Assembly: GCA_011317545.1 (NCBI GenBank)
Contig: WUJK01000004.1
Span: forward strand, 1,488,001-1,552,000
DNA length: 64,000 bases
Direction: 5' to 3'
Source: Coniella vitis
Taxonomy: Eukaryota; Ascomycota; Sordariomycetes; Diaporthales; Schizoparmaceae
Shown: piece after piece, positions 46,284 through 59,265 of the stretch
How positions within the stretch are numbered: position 1 is the first letter of the stretch
Layout of the letters: each line of letters starts with the position of its first letter
Position numbers and translations under genes: made by a program
The notes under the pieces: model-generated
The model's input: only the letters and a program-made list of their open reading frames with translations
Told to the model about the DNA's origin: nothing
The model's database searches: none

Positions 46284-46902
46284 CTAGTAGCCGTCCTTGC
46301 CCCACTTGTTGTACTTGTCGTGCAGTTCCTAGTGACATGTATATGAGCATTTGCCCCTGCAATCGTTGGAAGCCGGGGGTTTGTACCTTTGGAAGGCTGA
46401 CGTCGGGCACAACAACAACGTTGACGGCGCTGGGAGCCTCCTTAGGGGTGGCAGTCCTGTCACCACCGGGGTAGTACTGGTACTTGCCCTCACCACCAGT
46501 CTCCCAGGGGCTTCCGGCGTGGGGAACCTTTTGCTCGGAGGTAGAAGAGGTTGGAGTCCGGCCTATGCACAGTATTAGATATCTCTTCTTCGGCCAACAA
46601 CGTGAATGTCGGAAGCCACTTACCAAAGTAGTAACCGGCACCTCCCAGAGCAGCGACCATTACTCCGCCGAGGATCTATAAGAGGTATTAGCGCCTGCTA
46701 GAATTATCATGGAAAGAGCCCTGAGCCCAGACTGCGCCCGGGCACCCAGGGTCGTCGCGCCTCAGCCAAAGATATCACACACCATAAGCTCAGGGTTGCG
46801 CTTGGTCTCTTGCTTCAGAACCTGCTGGCTGTGCCCGGCGTCCTGGCTCGCCAGGCGGCGGACAGTGGTGGAAAAGGCACGGGTAGCGATTCTGGACGCC
46901 AT
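46284..46902 (-). CDS. Small mitochondrial single-helix protein, conserved type (130 aa, 4 exons)
   Basis: Minus-strand exons are 46902-46783, 46675-46624, 46562-46387 and 46328-46284 (131 codons with stop). The N-terminus MASRIATRAFSTTVRRLASQ is a strong mitochondrial presequence with an R-x-F-S-T-T cleavage-like site. One membrane helix follows at about 42-57 (LGGVMVAALGGAGYYFG). The rest is a soluble tail: SPWETGGEGKYQYYPGGD, then APSAVNVVVVPDVSLPKELH, ending DKYNKWGKDGY. This tail resembles one I recall from many ascomycete proteins of unknown function; the name of the family escapes me. The helix with G-x3-G spacing and the C-terminal K-Y-N-K-W-G-K suggest an accessory subunit of an inner-membrane complex, which is inference. 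Splice phases are exact and the short last exon (14 codons) supports the model. Confidence 0.85.
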
Positions 46903-48430
46903 GCTTATTGTTGCGAAGAGTGGAGATGTGGGTATGGGCGGTTGGCGGAGGTGTCGCTAGGCGTAGGTATTTGGGCTCGTGATGTTTCGAGGTTGGACGT
47001 CAGAATGGCTTGCAATTGGTGTCTCGTATGATTCCGCTCACTGTGGAGCTCCGGCAGCGCAAAAGAATGACATAATGGCGTTCTGATTGGCAGCTCAGTC
47101 GCGAAGCTTCTCATTCGCCAATGGCTTTGGGCAGGGGCTTACATAAGATGAGAGCGCGGATACATACTACTAGTACTATGTACCTAGGTATGTAGTACGG
47201 ACAGTACTCAGTGCTGAGCTGGTCACGTCCGGCAGGCGGCCTTGGCGGCTTTCACACAGGACATTGGACAAGGGCGGGCTGACTGCGCTGAAGGGTATCT
47301 GCACAATGGCCCCATTACTTTTTGCTTCTGCAATTTGAGCTGAGTACTTAGTGCCCTGCCCGTTGATATGCAATTTCACGCCTGCATGAATCAATTCGTC
47401 CACCCATGGGATCTCTGCTACGATCTTCAATACCTAGGCAACCTTTTCTAGACCCCCAAAACATTTCGCACGGCGTTGCTTCCTCCTCTTTCCACCCACG
47501 ACATACAGATCAGACGAGGAATATCCAGAGAACTTGATTGACCAAACCTGCCAAACCCGTCTCAATATCCCGACCGGGCCCCCTCGCAGCGGCACACGAG
47601 CTGTCGCCTGCTTCATTACAAGCATACGGACAACAAATCACCCAAGCTCGCTCATGCACGCAGAGTGGGACGACGGGGCACCCAACCAGCCAGCCTTGTT
47701 GACCTGAAAAGGATTGGGACACAGCCTGCCAGCCCAACGGCAAGGTAGTCTGGAACGAGCAGTTCATCCAGCTGTTTGTCCGAGCGTGCATCTGGAGTTG
47801 ATTCTGGCGCGACCGTCATCAGTGTCACCCTCTCTTTCTCCTTTTCCCGCTCGCCCGCTGCGCCGCCGCCGCCATCCACGTCTTTGACCTCCAGTCGCTC
47901 CTTTGACTACAACTGCGCCTTGCTGCGCTGCCACTCTTTTGAACACGATAATCAATACTACTGGTCATTCATCCTCTTCGCTTCTTCTTTCTGCCTGTGT
48001 CATCCCTCATTTAGCGCCTAGTCTTCCTGGGCCATCCCATAATCTCCTCTCGGGACAGCGAAAGTGCAAACCTAAAATTCTAGTCGCGGGAAGCGTCTGT
48101 TAGCCGTACCAGACTAAAACTACGACGCCGCAATTTCCCGTCACCGCTACCCCGAAAGACGTTTCTGTACGTCGATTTCGCACCACGAACCGACTATTCA
48201 CGACACTTCAACATATCTGTAGATTCCACAACGCTCGCTACACCGTACGCCGCGACCTACTGCCCGCTTCCAGTCAGGCCTTCGACGAATATGAGGTTCT
48301 AGTACCAACAGTACCGAAAAAGCAAGCCTTCGGCAATCGTGACTACAAGCGCGTTTTTTTTGTTTTTTTTTTTGTTTTGTTTTTGCGCAGCGACCGGCTT
48401 GCAGCAATCCATTCCGACTACTACGCGAAT
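46903..48430. other. Divergent promoter and leader region
   Basis: 1.5 kb between two divergent starts. It has a dense TACTATGTACCTAGGTATG patch (47174-47192). A T-rich stretch ending TTTTTGCGCAG (about 48355-48390), just before the Erf2 start, could be the end of a leader intron. No gene seen. Confidence 0.5.
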
Positions 48431-50482
48431 ATGGCCTCACACGACGGATCGAGATCCAACACTCCCGCAGGCGGTGCCGTCGGCGAAGATGATGGCATGC
48501 CCCAATACCCCGGCCGAGTGCTGAGCGGAGGTCCACCCAGCATCATATCCTCGCGCATGACAGATATTGGAACAGAAGACGGAAGAGACTATGAGGCTCC
48601 AGCTGCACATACTTTGAGCCCGGGGCTGTCACAGAGTGGTACGGCCAAATCTGGGCTTCCATCCCAACGGAATCCTGGAGCTTGGCCTCAACCAATGCCA
48701 CTTCGTCGCGGGCTATCCACCAAAGGGAAACGTAGCAGTCTTGCTGGTAGCGTCGGCGGCAGCTCCATTTCTACGGCTGGTAGACCCGCCAGCTCAGCCA
48801 GCAGAAGTCATGTTCCGTCAGTGTCATCGTCCGCTTTCTTCCGCCCGATGAGCTCGCAAAAACTACAAGCACAGCGGGGCGCTACCCGACCGTCGACAAT
48901 GAGCAGACACATGGAAGTGGCAGATAACGGCAACGAGGAACGCTCGAGTACTCCTCAGTTCGGAGCCAACATTGTTCGGCATAGCATCACATCAAATACA
49001 CCGTCCGGGCGGCTCATGACAGATGAACCACCGCCTTCCCGAGGCACCGAGATGACTGGACATGGGACCTACGATCGCCACACAGCAAACACGAGGGACA
49101 GTGTAACTGAGAGCATGCGCCCGTTGCGTAAAAAGACAGCAGAAGAAAAAGGGCTCAAGGTGGAAACGGATACTCCCTTCGACAGGGCTCAGTCATCGCC
49201 CAAGACTGCTCAGTCCATGAGATCGAACTTCATGTTGAGGAATGGCGCCGACTCGCATGCGTCGAACCGTGATAGGGAAGGAGCCGAAAAGCTTGGGTCC
49301 GCCGACTCGTCTCCTCGATTCCAGGATCATGGTGGCCAAGACCAACCAGCTGCAAGAAAACAGCCCAAGCGCATTAAAGGCAATGTTGGACGCAACTGGG
49401 AATATTTCACGGGCAACACCATCTTCTGCCTTGGGGGCAGGCTACAGAACACGAGATCCCGACCAGTCAACGTTGCTACAGGGGCTTTCATCATCATCCC
49501 CTGCATCTTGTTCTTTGTGTTCTCTGCACGCGACCTCTGGTACGATATTTCGCCTGCCGTACCAATCCTTTATGCCTACCTCACTTTTATCTGCGTATCG
49601 TCTTTCTTCCACGCCTCAGTCACCGATCCTGGTGTAAGTACCCCGTTAGCAGCTGCAAATTTGCGATATGAGATGACTGAGTAGGAACAGATTCTGCCGC
49701 GTAACTTGCATCAGAACCCCCCACCTGATGTGGACGAAGATCCGCTGAGGTTGGCTCCGCCAAGTACCGACTGGACACTGATCAAGTCGGCCGAATCTTC
49801 GACAGCAGCCATGGAGGTGCCGACCAAATACTGCAAAACGTGCCAAATTTGGCGGCCTCCACGCACGCACCATTGCCGCATGTGTGACAACTGTGTGGAA
49901 ACGGCCGACCACCACTGTGTCTGGCTTAACAACTGCGTGGGTCGGCGCAATTACCGCTATTTTTTTGCTTTCGTCTCTTCGGCAACCTTGCTTGCGCTTT
50001 ATCTTGTCGGCGCGTCCCTCGCGCAGATTCTCGTTCACATGAACCGCGAGAACACATCATTTGGACGGGCCATTCGACACGACGGGGTTCCCTTTGCTAT
50101 GGTGATTTACGGATTCATTGGATTTCTCTACCCTGCCGCACTTACAGGCTACCACATGTTTTTGATGGCACGCGGCGAAACGACGCGTGAGTTCTTGAAC
50201 TCGCAAAAGTTTCACAAGAAAGATAGGTTCAGGACTTTTACGCAAGGCAGCTGGTACAAGAACTGGGCTGTTGTGCTGTGCCGACCACGTCCTCCCACCT
50301 ACTACCACTTCAAGAGGCAGTATCATGAGGGCGACCAGCGGCTCGCTTCGATTCGAACTAAGGAGAAGAGGAGGAACGCACGTGCTGAGAAGCAGCCAGA
50401 GGGAGTGGAACTGCACGATATACCAAAGCGGGGGTTTCAGGGTCCGACAGCGTTGAGAAATGCCACTCAAAAGGCAGCGTGA
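48431..50482 (+). CDS. erf2: Palmitoyltransferase Erf2 (DHHC family; 664 aa, 2 exons)
   Basis: Exons are 48431-49633 and 49691-50482, with a 57-nt intron (GTAAGT donor). A long disordered Ser/Thr/Pro/Arg-rich N-terminus (about 1-320) precedes the conserved part. That part starts RIKGNVGRNWEYFTGNTIFC, followed by GGRLQNTR and helix 1 (about 350-366) and helix 2 (about 376-393). Then come SVTDPGILPRNLHQNPP, and the Cys-rich DHHC domain from YCKTCQIWRPPRTHHCRMCD to C483, with the catalytic D474-H-H-C477. Helices 3 and 4 follow, then the conserved TTxE-like ARGETTREFLNS. In yeast, Erf2 with Erf4 S-acylates Ras at the ER. The N-terminal extension is longer than in yeast, as is common in filamentous fungi. 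The ATG at 48431 is the first in a good context after a T-rich leader. Confidence 0.95.
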
Positions 50483-52458
50483 CCAGCGTCTTAATTTATG
50501 TGCACGGTGTTGGCAGCCACGTTTTGCTTGATGTTGTCATTTTCCCGTCCCTTTATACTTTGCTCTTCTGCGCGGGCGTTGCAAAGGTGAGGAGAGCGTT
50601 TTGTGCCAGGTTATCTGTTCTACCAGCAACAGCGGCTCACGCTTCTTGTTTTCCTTTTTTTTTTCTCCCTTTTTTTCTGGTTATACCCCGACCCCCGAAA
50701 CAAAACTTGTCCCTTTAATACATCTCTTATACCTTGTCTTCTACACCACTACGGCCTCTGTTTGTTAGTCTCTGGGGTCGAGATAGCGAGATAGGGATTT
50801 GAATGTCTGCCCAATGTTCGTAGATTGCGTCTTACAGAAGCCAAAGACTAAAAGCTAATAAGGGATGGTGCCAAGTTTCCTTGATATGATATATGCAAGG
50901 CGAGTCTCCTGTCCTTCAGAAAGCCATCTCTCACTCTCTGTATTCAGGCATATAGCACGTGTATTGGCAGGAAGGGAAAGGCGTCCGATCAAGGAAGAAA
51001 CGTTAGAAGGGCTGCGCAGAGGCAACCGATCGCGCCTCGACGACGCTACCATACAAACCATGTCAGTCTTTTTGTCTTGAACGCATGTACGTGCGTACCA
51101 GACACGTTCCCTTGACGCTGGATGACTTTGCTGACTGTCACGCGGCACGGTGAAGGATTGCCGGTCAAATTTACGCTTTTTCCTTTTTGGCCTTGTTCAT
51201 AGATATGCAATGAAGGCCGTCGGGGTTCTCCATATCATGCCGTGACTAGTAGAGCGAAAGGCTGTATTACTATAGTATAGTAGCAAGCAGCAGCCCTATA
51301 TGGTACTTAAGCATAGGCAGTACCTAATCTCAATGGTTTGCCCTATCAGGGCGGGCTGCGGGGTCCCTGAAGCGAAAAACGAGGTGAGCCAATTAGAGAC
51401 ACGCGCGCTAAGAAGAGGGTGGCGGGACGGATGGCAGGACGGGTGGTAGGAGCCAGTGGCCAGTCAATGCAGTGCAGCAGCAGTGAAATGCAGGCGCGGC
51501 AATGGAGTCACTGAGTGGCTGCGGGGCCTTGTCCTGGCAGTGGTGGCTGGCCTTGGGTCGCTGCTGCCAGGGCACTTTCTACCAACAAATCAAGCACCCT
51601 GGCACTGATATGCCTGCTATAAGCATACATCATAGTAGTAGTACAGTACATATTAACTGAGTAGGTACCTGGCAGCCTAGTGACTGTGCTGGATGTTTTG
51701 AGGCTGCCGTTGCTTGTTTTTGAACATTCTTCTGCTCGCTACCAAAGCACTTCCAATAACTCTCAACAACCAAAGTAACCACGACTTGACGAGACGTGCT
51801 TCAGGCAACAAACAATCTTGAAAAATAGCGTTTAGAGAGTGACACCGTTTTATTAACCACTTCTGACCTCTTTGTTCCCGGCGCAGAACAGGGCAGTTGA
51901 CGGACGGGTTCATCCAGGCAAGGCGCGACGAGACTAGCTGCACCACGAACGATTTGATTGCTCTTGCCGGACGCGCGTGCTTAGCGAGCAGAAGCAAGAA
52001 AACAAAAACTTCATCTGCCTTGTACTTTTTTTTCTCAAAAAAAAAAACATTCGTTTTCTTGGGCTGCTGTCCGAACGAACGAGTAAGGCACGTAAATACT
52101 ACAGCATTCCAGGTACGTACGTTTGCCGTTGCCGCCTCAAGTAGCAGTCACTTGGTGCCATGCACTGCTGCTGGCTGCTGGCTGCTGGCTGCTGCCACTG
52201 TTCTGCGCTATACTTTGGTGCCGCCTCTGCAACGAGGGGTTGCAGAATGGAGCCTGCCCTTTCTTGCCCGCTGCCCGCTGCAAAAGCAACGCCCCGCTAG
52301 GCGACCCAAATATTACTCTTACCTACGAACTTGCACTCACACTTATTGTTTTCGCACCCAGGCACCGATTCCGACCTCACAACTTCACATCCAATTCCGA
52401 CCCCCACGCCTCCCCATCCACTCCGACATAGCATCGCCCATCCATACATTTTGGCATC
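50483..52458. other. Intergenic region, no gene seen
   Basis: 2 kb. The last 350 bases are the likely importin leader, with a GCTGGCTGCTGGCTGCTG run (about 52170-52195). No protein-like frame. Confidence 0.6.
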
Positions 52459-55421
52459 ATGGCGGACGGTGCCCCCGACATTAGCACTGTTCTGACGAAT
52501 TCGCTCAGTCCTGGTCCGTAACGGCCCCATCCTTCCCAAGAGCTCTCTATCCCTCATCAACCAACCCCATCCGCAAAGCCCAGCATCATGGCCCAGTCAC
52601 GGCACTGTTCTGCTGGAACCGAACGCGATAACAGCTTGCTGACTCTCCTGCTCAGATGCGAACCTTCGAAATGCTGCTGAGCAGCAACTTACCCAGGCTG
52701 CCGAAAACAACTTTGTGAGTCGTCATTCTGCCTTCAGCCAGCCATCCCACTTTCGCATCCTGGCTGGATGGCGAAACAAGAAGAGCTAACCAACGTACGC
52801 TCTACTGGCTAGTCGCTCTACCTCGCAACGCTGGTGCAAGCCCTCGCAGATGAGAATGGCGAAGGTCACATTCGAGCCGCCGCCGGTCTCGCCCTGAAGA
52901 ACGCCTTTACTGCCAGAGAATACGCACGACAGCAAGCACTACAGCAAAAATGGCTCCAGCAAACAGACGAGCCGACAAAGTCTCGCGTCAAGGAGCTGGC
53001 CCTGCAGACCCTCGCCTCCAGCAACACACAGGCTGGCCAGGCTGCTGCACAGGTCGTCGCTTCCATTGCCTCCATCGAGCTGCCCCGCAACCAGTGGCAG
53101 GATTTGATGGCCGCCCTCGTCCGCAACGTCTCCGAAGGTAACCCGCACCAGAAGCAGGCCTCTCTGACCACAATTGGTTTCATTTGCGAGAGCCAGGATC
53201 AAGACCTGCGCACAAGCCTTGTCGGCCACTCCAATGCCATTCTCACAGCCGTCGTGCAGGGCGCACGCAAAGAAGAGACGAACCTCGAGGTCCGTCTAGC
53301 CGCCATAACAGCTCTGGGCGACTCGTTAGAGTTTGTGGAGAACAACTTTAAGCACGAAGGCGAGCGAAACTACATTATGCAAGTTGTTTGCGAGGCTACA
53401 CAAGCAGACGATGCCAGGATACAACAGGGCGCTTTTGGTTGCCTCAACAGAATCATGGGTCTCTACTACGAAAAGATGCGCTTCTATATGGAGAAGGCCC
53501 TGTTTGGCTTGACCATCCTGGGCATGAAGAGCCAAGACGAAGATGTTGCCAAACTCGCTGTTGAGTTTTGGAGCACAGTCTGCGAGGAGGAGATTGCCAT
53601 TGAGGACGACAACGCACAGGTCGACAGCTCGGATCAAATGCGGCCATTCTACAACTTTGCACGCGTAGCCACCAACGAGGTTGTGCCAGTGTTGTTGACT
53701 CTTTTGACCAAGCAAGATGAGGACGCAGCTGATGACGAGTACAACATTTCCCGTGCCGCATACCAGTGTCTTCAGCTTTACGCACAGGCGGTCCAGGCCA
53801 CCATTATCCAGCCGGTCATTTCGTTTGTGGAAGCCAACCTGCGCTCTGACGACTGGCACAAGCGTGACGCCGCAGTTTCTGCATTCGGTGCCATTATGGA
53901 AGGTCCCGATGAGAAGGTGCTCGAGCCGATCGTCAAGTCGGCGCTGCAGATTCTTATCCAGATGATGGACGACCAGTCTGTGCATGTCCGCGATTCGACG
54001 GCTTACGCTCTGGGCCGCATTACGGAGGCGTGCTCAGAGGCCATTGATCCGGCTCAACACCTTGACCCCCTCATCCGATCTCTCTTCAACGGCCTGCAGA
54101 CGAACCCCAAGATGGCTCCTTCGTGCTGTTGGGCGCTCATGAACCTAGCTGATCGCTTTGCTGGTGAATTCGGTGCCCAAACCAACCCGCTTACCGGTCA
54201 CTTCAATGACAGTATCCAATCACTTCTTACCCTGACGGCACGGACCGACCTCGACAATGTCGTCCGTACTGCCGCCTACGAAGTGCTGAACAGCTTTGTT
54301 GCTAGTGCCGCCCAAGACTCGGTTCAGTCGGTTGCCCAGCTGTCGACTGTCATTCTAGAGCGTCTGGAGAACACGGTGCCCATGCAGAGCCAAGTCGTCA
54401 GCGTTGAAGACAGAATCACGCTCGAAGATATGCAGACGAGTCTGTGCTCGGCTCTTCAAGCAATCATCTCTCGTTTGGACAAGGAGATTGTTCCACAGGG
54501 CGACCGCATCATGCAGATATTGCTCCAGCTTCTTAGTTCGGCTGGAGCCAAGTCCAGTGTGCCTGAGGCTGCCTTTGCCGCCATCAGCGCGTTGGCCAAT
54601 GCTATGGAGGATGAATTTGTCAAGTACATGGATGCATTCCTGCCCTTCTTGCACAATGCACTCGGTAACCAGGAGGAGCCTGGTCTATGCTCCATGGCTA
54701 TTGGCCTTGTGAGCGATATTACACGTTCGCTCGGAGAACAGAGTGCGCCTTGGTGCGACGGCTTCATGAACTACCTCTTGAACAACCTGAGGTCTACCAC
54801 CCTCTCTAACCAGTTCAAGCCTGCTATCCTGCAGTGCTTTGGTGACATTGCCACTGCTATTGGCGGCCACTTTGAGAAGTATCTTTCGGTCGTGGCGCAG
54901 GTCCTTCAGCAGGCAGCTACTGTGACCGCCAGTCCCGAGTCAGGTTATGAGATGTATGACTATGTTATGTCCCTACGTGAGGGTATCATGGATGCTTGGG
55001 GTGGTATCATCAATGCCATGAAGGCTAGTGAAAAGAGTAAGTACCGTATCCGCAATTCCTGTCTCCCCTTCCCCCTCCCCCCAAGAGAATTGTAGACCAT
55101 GACACTAACCAAACCTTCTCAAAAGCCCAAATACTTCAACCATATGTCGAGTCAATTTTCCAGCTGCTCAACATCATTGCCAACGACATGAACCGGAGCG
55201 AGTCTCTGATGCGGGCATCCATGGGTGTCATTGGTGACCTTGCGGACGCCTACCCCGAGGGACAGTTGGTCGAGGCTTTCCGACAGGATTGGGTCACGGC
55301 CATGATTAAGGACACTCGTTCGAACCGTGAGTTCACATCTCGGACCATTGACACGGCTCGCTGGGCTCGCGAGCAAGTCAAGCGCCAGCTCGGCGGCAGC
55401 GCGAATGTCATGTCTACCTGA
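52459..55421 (+). CDS. kap95: Importin subunit beta-1 (Kap95; 877 aa, 4 exons)
   Basis: Exons are 52459-52513, 52656-52714, 52813-55036 and 55126-55421 (878 codons with stop). This carrier binds importin-alpha with its cargo, docks on FG nucleoporins and releases cargo on binding RanGTP in the nucleus. The first two exons give MADGAPDISTVLTNSLSPDA and NLRNAAEQQLTQAAENNF, the first HEAT helices of the importin-N domain, leading to SLYLATLVQALADENGEGHI. HEAT repeats fill the remainder, with hallmark pieces HIRAAAGLALKNAFTAREY, ALGDSLEFVENNF, the acidic loop EEEIAIEDDNAQVDSSD, SVHVRDSTAYALGRITEACS and EAYEVLNSFV-like helices. The length equals the family norm. The exon 1 donor (GTCCGT) is weak but is required by frame; it keeps the SPDANLR join. 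Exon 3 holds most of the protein in one 2.2-kb block. Confidence 0.97.
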
Positions 55422-57283
55422 AGAATCGGTTAAGGCCAGCTCCCTGTGAGCATGGGCCTCGCTCTCGTTTCTCACCCCCATTCGCCTCTTTTATGGCCAC
55501 TTTATCCCCTGCGAATGAAACAAACTTATGGCGCGATTGGCCTTTTGTGCCTTTCGTTTCTTTGGCATTGAGAAGCTCAGTACGCTAGGGCTTCGTGTAT
55601 GATGAAGGCTGCAGAAATCGCAACACCCCAAAACCCCTCGAATAGCGCAGACACCACACTACCCCAGGACGGCAACCAACACAGACTGACGACATGAGTA
55701 TATTCGATTTCCATGCGTCAGGGACAAAGGAGTCGACACATCTGCTTTTTATGCCCCAAATACCCCAGGACACTACACTTAGAACATTCATGAAGACTAG
55801 TTGCGCGTTTTGTTTTATATCACCCTATTCGCCTTGGACCTCCTCGAATTTGAGAATGGAAGGCCGTCTCGAATAGAAGCTCATGTACTGCCCATACTAC
55901 GGTTAGGCAAACCTTGATATCATGTAAAGAAGTTATGGAAAAGGCGTCACGGAACGACGGCAGGACAGAGACAGGCGAAGACAAGCGTCGAGCCGAGCCT
56001 CGGGTCGGACTTGTCCAAGTGGACACGAGTCGCCGGGTAATGCTCATGTTTTCAGGACTAGGCGTGGGAGTGTAACGGTCTTTTCGATTTACGAGTTAAC
56101 CGCCTTTGACCTAGCCTGAGACTATTGGGAAAGTGGGAGTGATGAGAGAGTATTATCCAAGCTTACAGGCCGACCAATCTACAGCACACCTCAATAGCTG
56201 GACCGAATACGTGGAACGATTTTGCTGGGACTTAACCAGCAGGTGTAGTGGGAACATCGTTTTGCATTGAGGTTGCTCAATGAGGTAATGTCGGTTGGAG
56301 GCTGGGAGGCATGGATGATTAGCTGCATGACTTGTCGAGTGACAGTCGTTTGTCAAGAGGCTATCGTTAAGTAGAAAACACAACACCTGAATACATACCA
56401 TACCCTGCCCTCTTAAAAAATGTAGCAGCCTGTGCTTATTTGTCTGCGAGACGTGTAAATGGCTGCGGATCCTTGTACTGATGATAAGATACCAAACTCT
56501 GGGACGATGTGGTCGGTGTGGGATCTGTTTCGCTTACATATCACAAGGTGAATCTTCATTTGTTCGCTACAAGCCTACCGCTAGAGCGAGTTGGTCCAAA
56601 ACAGACGACTGACATCATTCTGCTCTCGAGCACGGCCGAATAGTATGCTAAGCGACAATGCGAGAAACTTGCATAGTAGCGACGGGAAACATAAAAGAAA
56701 TACAAATATAGAAAACTTGGAGACACGAATAAACATTGATCCTGAGCTGTGATGGCTGAAGACTGTCAATAATGCGTTCCATTTGGTGGGAAAAGTCAGC
56801 AGAGCATGTAGAGTAAGTACGTAGTTGAAGAAGAAAGAAAGCATGAAATCTGATGTACTGAAGGAAAGAAAAAGCGGGGCCACATGATGATGCTTCAAAA
56901 AGGCAACGACGACTTTGGGATTTTGAGGCAACAACTGGACTTCTTGATTCGAACTTGGCTACTGCGGTATACCTGTACGATTCATCACCCACCTTTGACA
57001 CTTTTCCAATATCTAGGTAGCCATTCATTGTGACTACACTAGGCGATACGGATTGAATTCGCGGCCCTGGAGAGCATTAACTCGGCTACCGGATGCGAAA
57101 ATTCATCGAGAGACCAGCCCCAGACTCGAAGCCAGACAGACACAGCACTTTCCAGATCACGACATTGTTGATATACAAGTCGACGACGTACCCGTCGAGA
57201 CTGCCGCCTTTTTTGTTTCTTATTTTTTTCTTCTCGTTTCTTTTTGGACTCTATAAGTTCTCATCCGCGGTACAAATATCACG
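55422..57283. other. Intergenic region, no gene seen
   Basis: 1.9 kb holding the importin 3' region and the TYW3 leader, which ends in a T/C-rich block (57205-57250). No supported gene. Confidence 0.6.
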
Positions 57284-58821
57284 ATGGAACACCACAACGA
57301 ACAGGCAGAACCTACGGCGTCTTCTGCTATGAAGTCCCAACACCAGCCACCAGCGACAACCGCTTCAGAACCGGCAACAACACCAACAGGAACAACCACA
57401 GCGATGACTGCAGAGACAACAACGACGAAAGACTCAACAGCACCCGCGAAGAAGAAGCCATCGTCAATACACAGCCCGCTCACCGCTATTCCCATACCGC
57501 CAACATTTACACGCCGCAAAGCAACCATCCTATCGCACCTCGCATTGCCGGATGAGGAATACACGGACTTGAGCCCCAAGGGCACCGTTGATGCCGGGAT
57601 CCGAGAACTCATTGACGTGATCAACGAGGTGGAAGGTCTTGTGACTACGTCGAGCTGTGCGGGGCGGGTGAGTGTTTTTCTTGAGGGCAGCCGCAAGCTT
57701 GCTGGCGGTGCTGGAGTGGGCGTGCCAATGGCTGGATCTGGAGTGTTGGGAAGTGGCTCGGGAAGGGACTATGGAAGTGGTGGGGTGGCTGGGAACGATG
57801 GTGGCGGACAGTTGCCATCGCACCAGGTTGTTGATCCTGGTCACGAGGTTGAGGACGGTATGGGTGGTGTAGCCGGAGGAGATGATGGGATGGTGGTCAC
57901 AGCACCAGCAGGCAACGGCGAGAGGTCAGCAGCAACCGCGACGGTGGCCGGCGTGGGGGGCAAAGGCGGCGGTGGACGATGGTTGTTTGTCTCGCACGAG
58001 CCAGTTGAGCTGCAGGGTAAGCTGGACAGCGAGCCCAACATTGTCGGCGCGCTGCTGGGCATGGAGGAGCCAATCTTTGACGGACGCGAGGGCACACCGG
58101 CTGTGGAAATGAGTGGTGGGGAGAGCAGGCTGATTCACTTCAAGTTTGAGCCGATGGTATGTTGTGATCTTTGCCTTGTCTACTGGCTGATTCTCAAATA
58201 AGCTAGCCTTGAGTTGCCCATTTCAAATCGTAGATGTGTACAGCTGACAAGCAAACTCCGACTCAGATCCTCCACGTTCTCACCGCATCGCTACATCACG
58301 CCCAGCTCGTTCTCAGCTGTGGTCTACAAGCCGGCTTCCGCGAAAGCGGCGCTATCAACCTCCTCCCTCCTTCCTCCTCATCCTCAGCAGCAACACCCAT
58401 CGTTGCCATCCGATCCATGGGCCTTGCACTCGAAAGTCTGATTGGTCGCGAGACGAACGGCATCAAGCACTGTACGGTGTCGGGTGACTACCTCAAGGCG
58501 CTCATCAAGATCGCCAATGAGCGGTTCGGTGAGAATGCACGGCGGATTGAGCGGTTCAGGCGGTTGTTGGTGGATGCGTTTGGGATGGAGGGACCGGATG
58601 GTGAGGGAGGCCTTCAGGGCACGCTGGCAGGTGGAAGGAAAGGTGGTGCTGCAAGGAGGATTGGAGAGGGTGGTGGTGCGTGGGAGGATGCTGAGGTGAG
58701 GAGGGAGAGGAAGAGACTGGAGGGCCTGGCGAGGGCGGACGAGGTGCGGAGGGCCAAAATCGCGCGGAAGAAGGAGGAAGAAGCTCGTGTTGTTGATCGT
58801 GGTAGTCATGACGACATTTGA
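57284..58821 (+). CDS. tyw3: tRNA wybutosine-synthesizing protein 3 (TYW3; 475 aa, 2 exons)
   Basis: Exons are 57284-58156 and 58267-58821, with a 110-nt intron (GTATGT, GCTGAC branch). TYW3 is the methyltransferase of the fourth step in wybutosine synthesis at position 37 of tRNA-Phe. The core is clear: F-T-R-R-K-A at 75-80, YTDLSPKGTVDAGIRELIDV, VTTSSCAGRVSVFLEG (SSCAGR at 123-128), WLFVSHEPVEL, then FKFEPMILHVLTASLHHAQL, VLSCGLQAGFRESGA, VAIRSMGLALESLIGR and YLKALIKIANERFGENARRI. Two features are unusual: a Thr/Ala/Pro-rich N-terminal extension of about 70 residues, and a Gly-rich insertion of about 100 residues between SVFLEG and WLFVSHEP. The charged C-terminal helix (RARADEVRRAKIARKKEEE-like) is a further extension. 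Family members in yeast and human are near 260-275 residues, so this one is much longer. Confidence 0.94.
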
Positions 58822-59265
58822 CAGGAAGAAGTGCTATGACAAGGGAGGGCTTTTGTCCAAAGCATATACAAACAAGGCATGTGTAGTGGACAGCGCCGGG
58901 GGTTATCAAGGCTCAGACTTGCATACGGATAGCGTTGGTTTTGAGCAGTTCTTCCATAGCACGGTTTCGCAGCACCCGGCTGGCTTCGTTATGATGTTGG
59001 GGTCACTTTGGCAACGTTCAACTTGTGGTGATGATCATATCCGGTTAGGTGCAAACAACACAGCTCATTTGATCCATGCTTTCGGCTGTCGAATGTCACC
59101 GCTCAACCGTCACTCTATTGCGCAAACCCATACCTATAATACACGCCTTCTTCTACGGTCGATTCCCTCACTGCCTTGACCAACAGTGCACATTTACTCT
59201 CAACCACTTCCCTCAAACCATCATCTTTTCTTGCATTTGTTCCACATCACACTCACACCCGAATC
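58822..59265. other. Convergent 3' intergenic spacer
   Basis: 444 bp between the TYW3 stop and the Mic19 stop. No gene or strong repeat seen. Confidence 0.65.
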
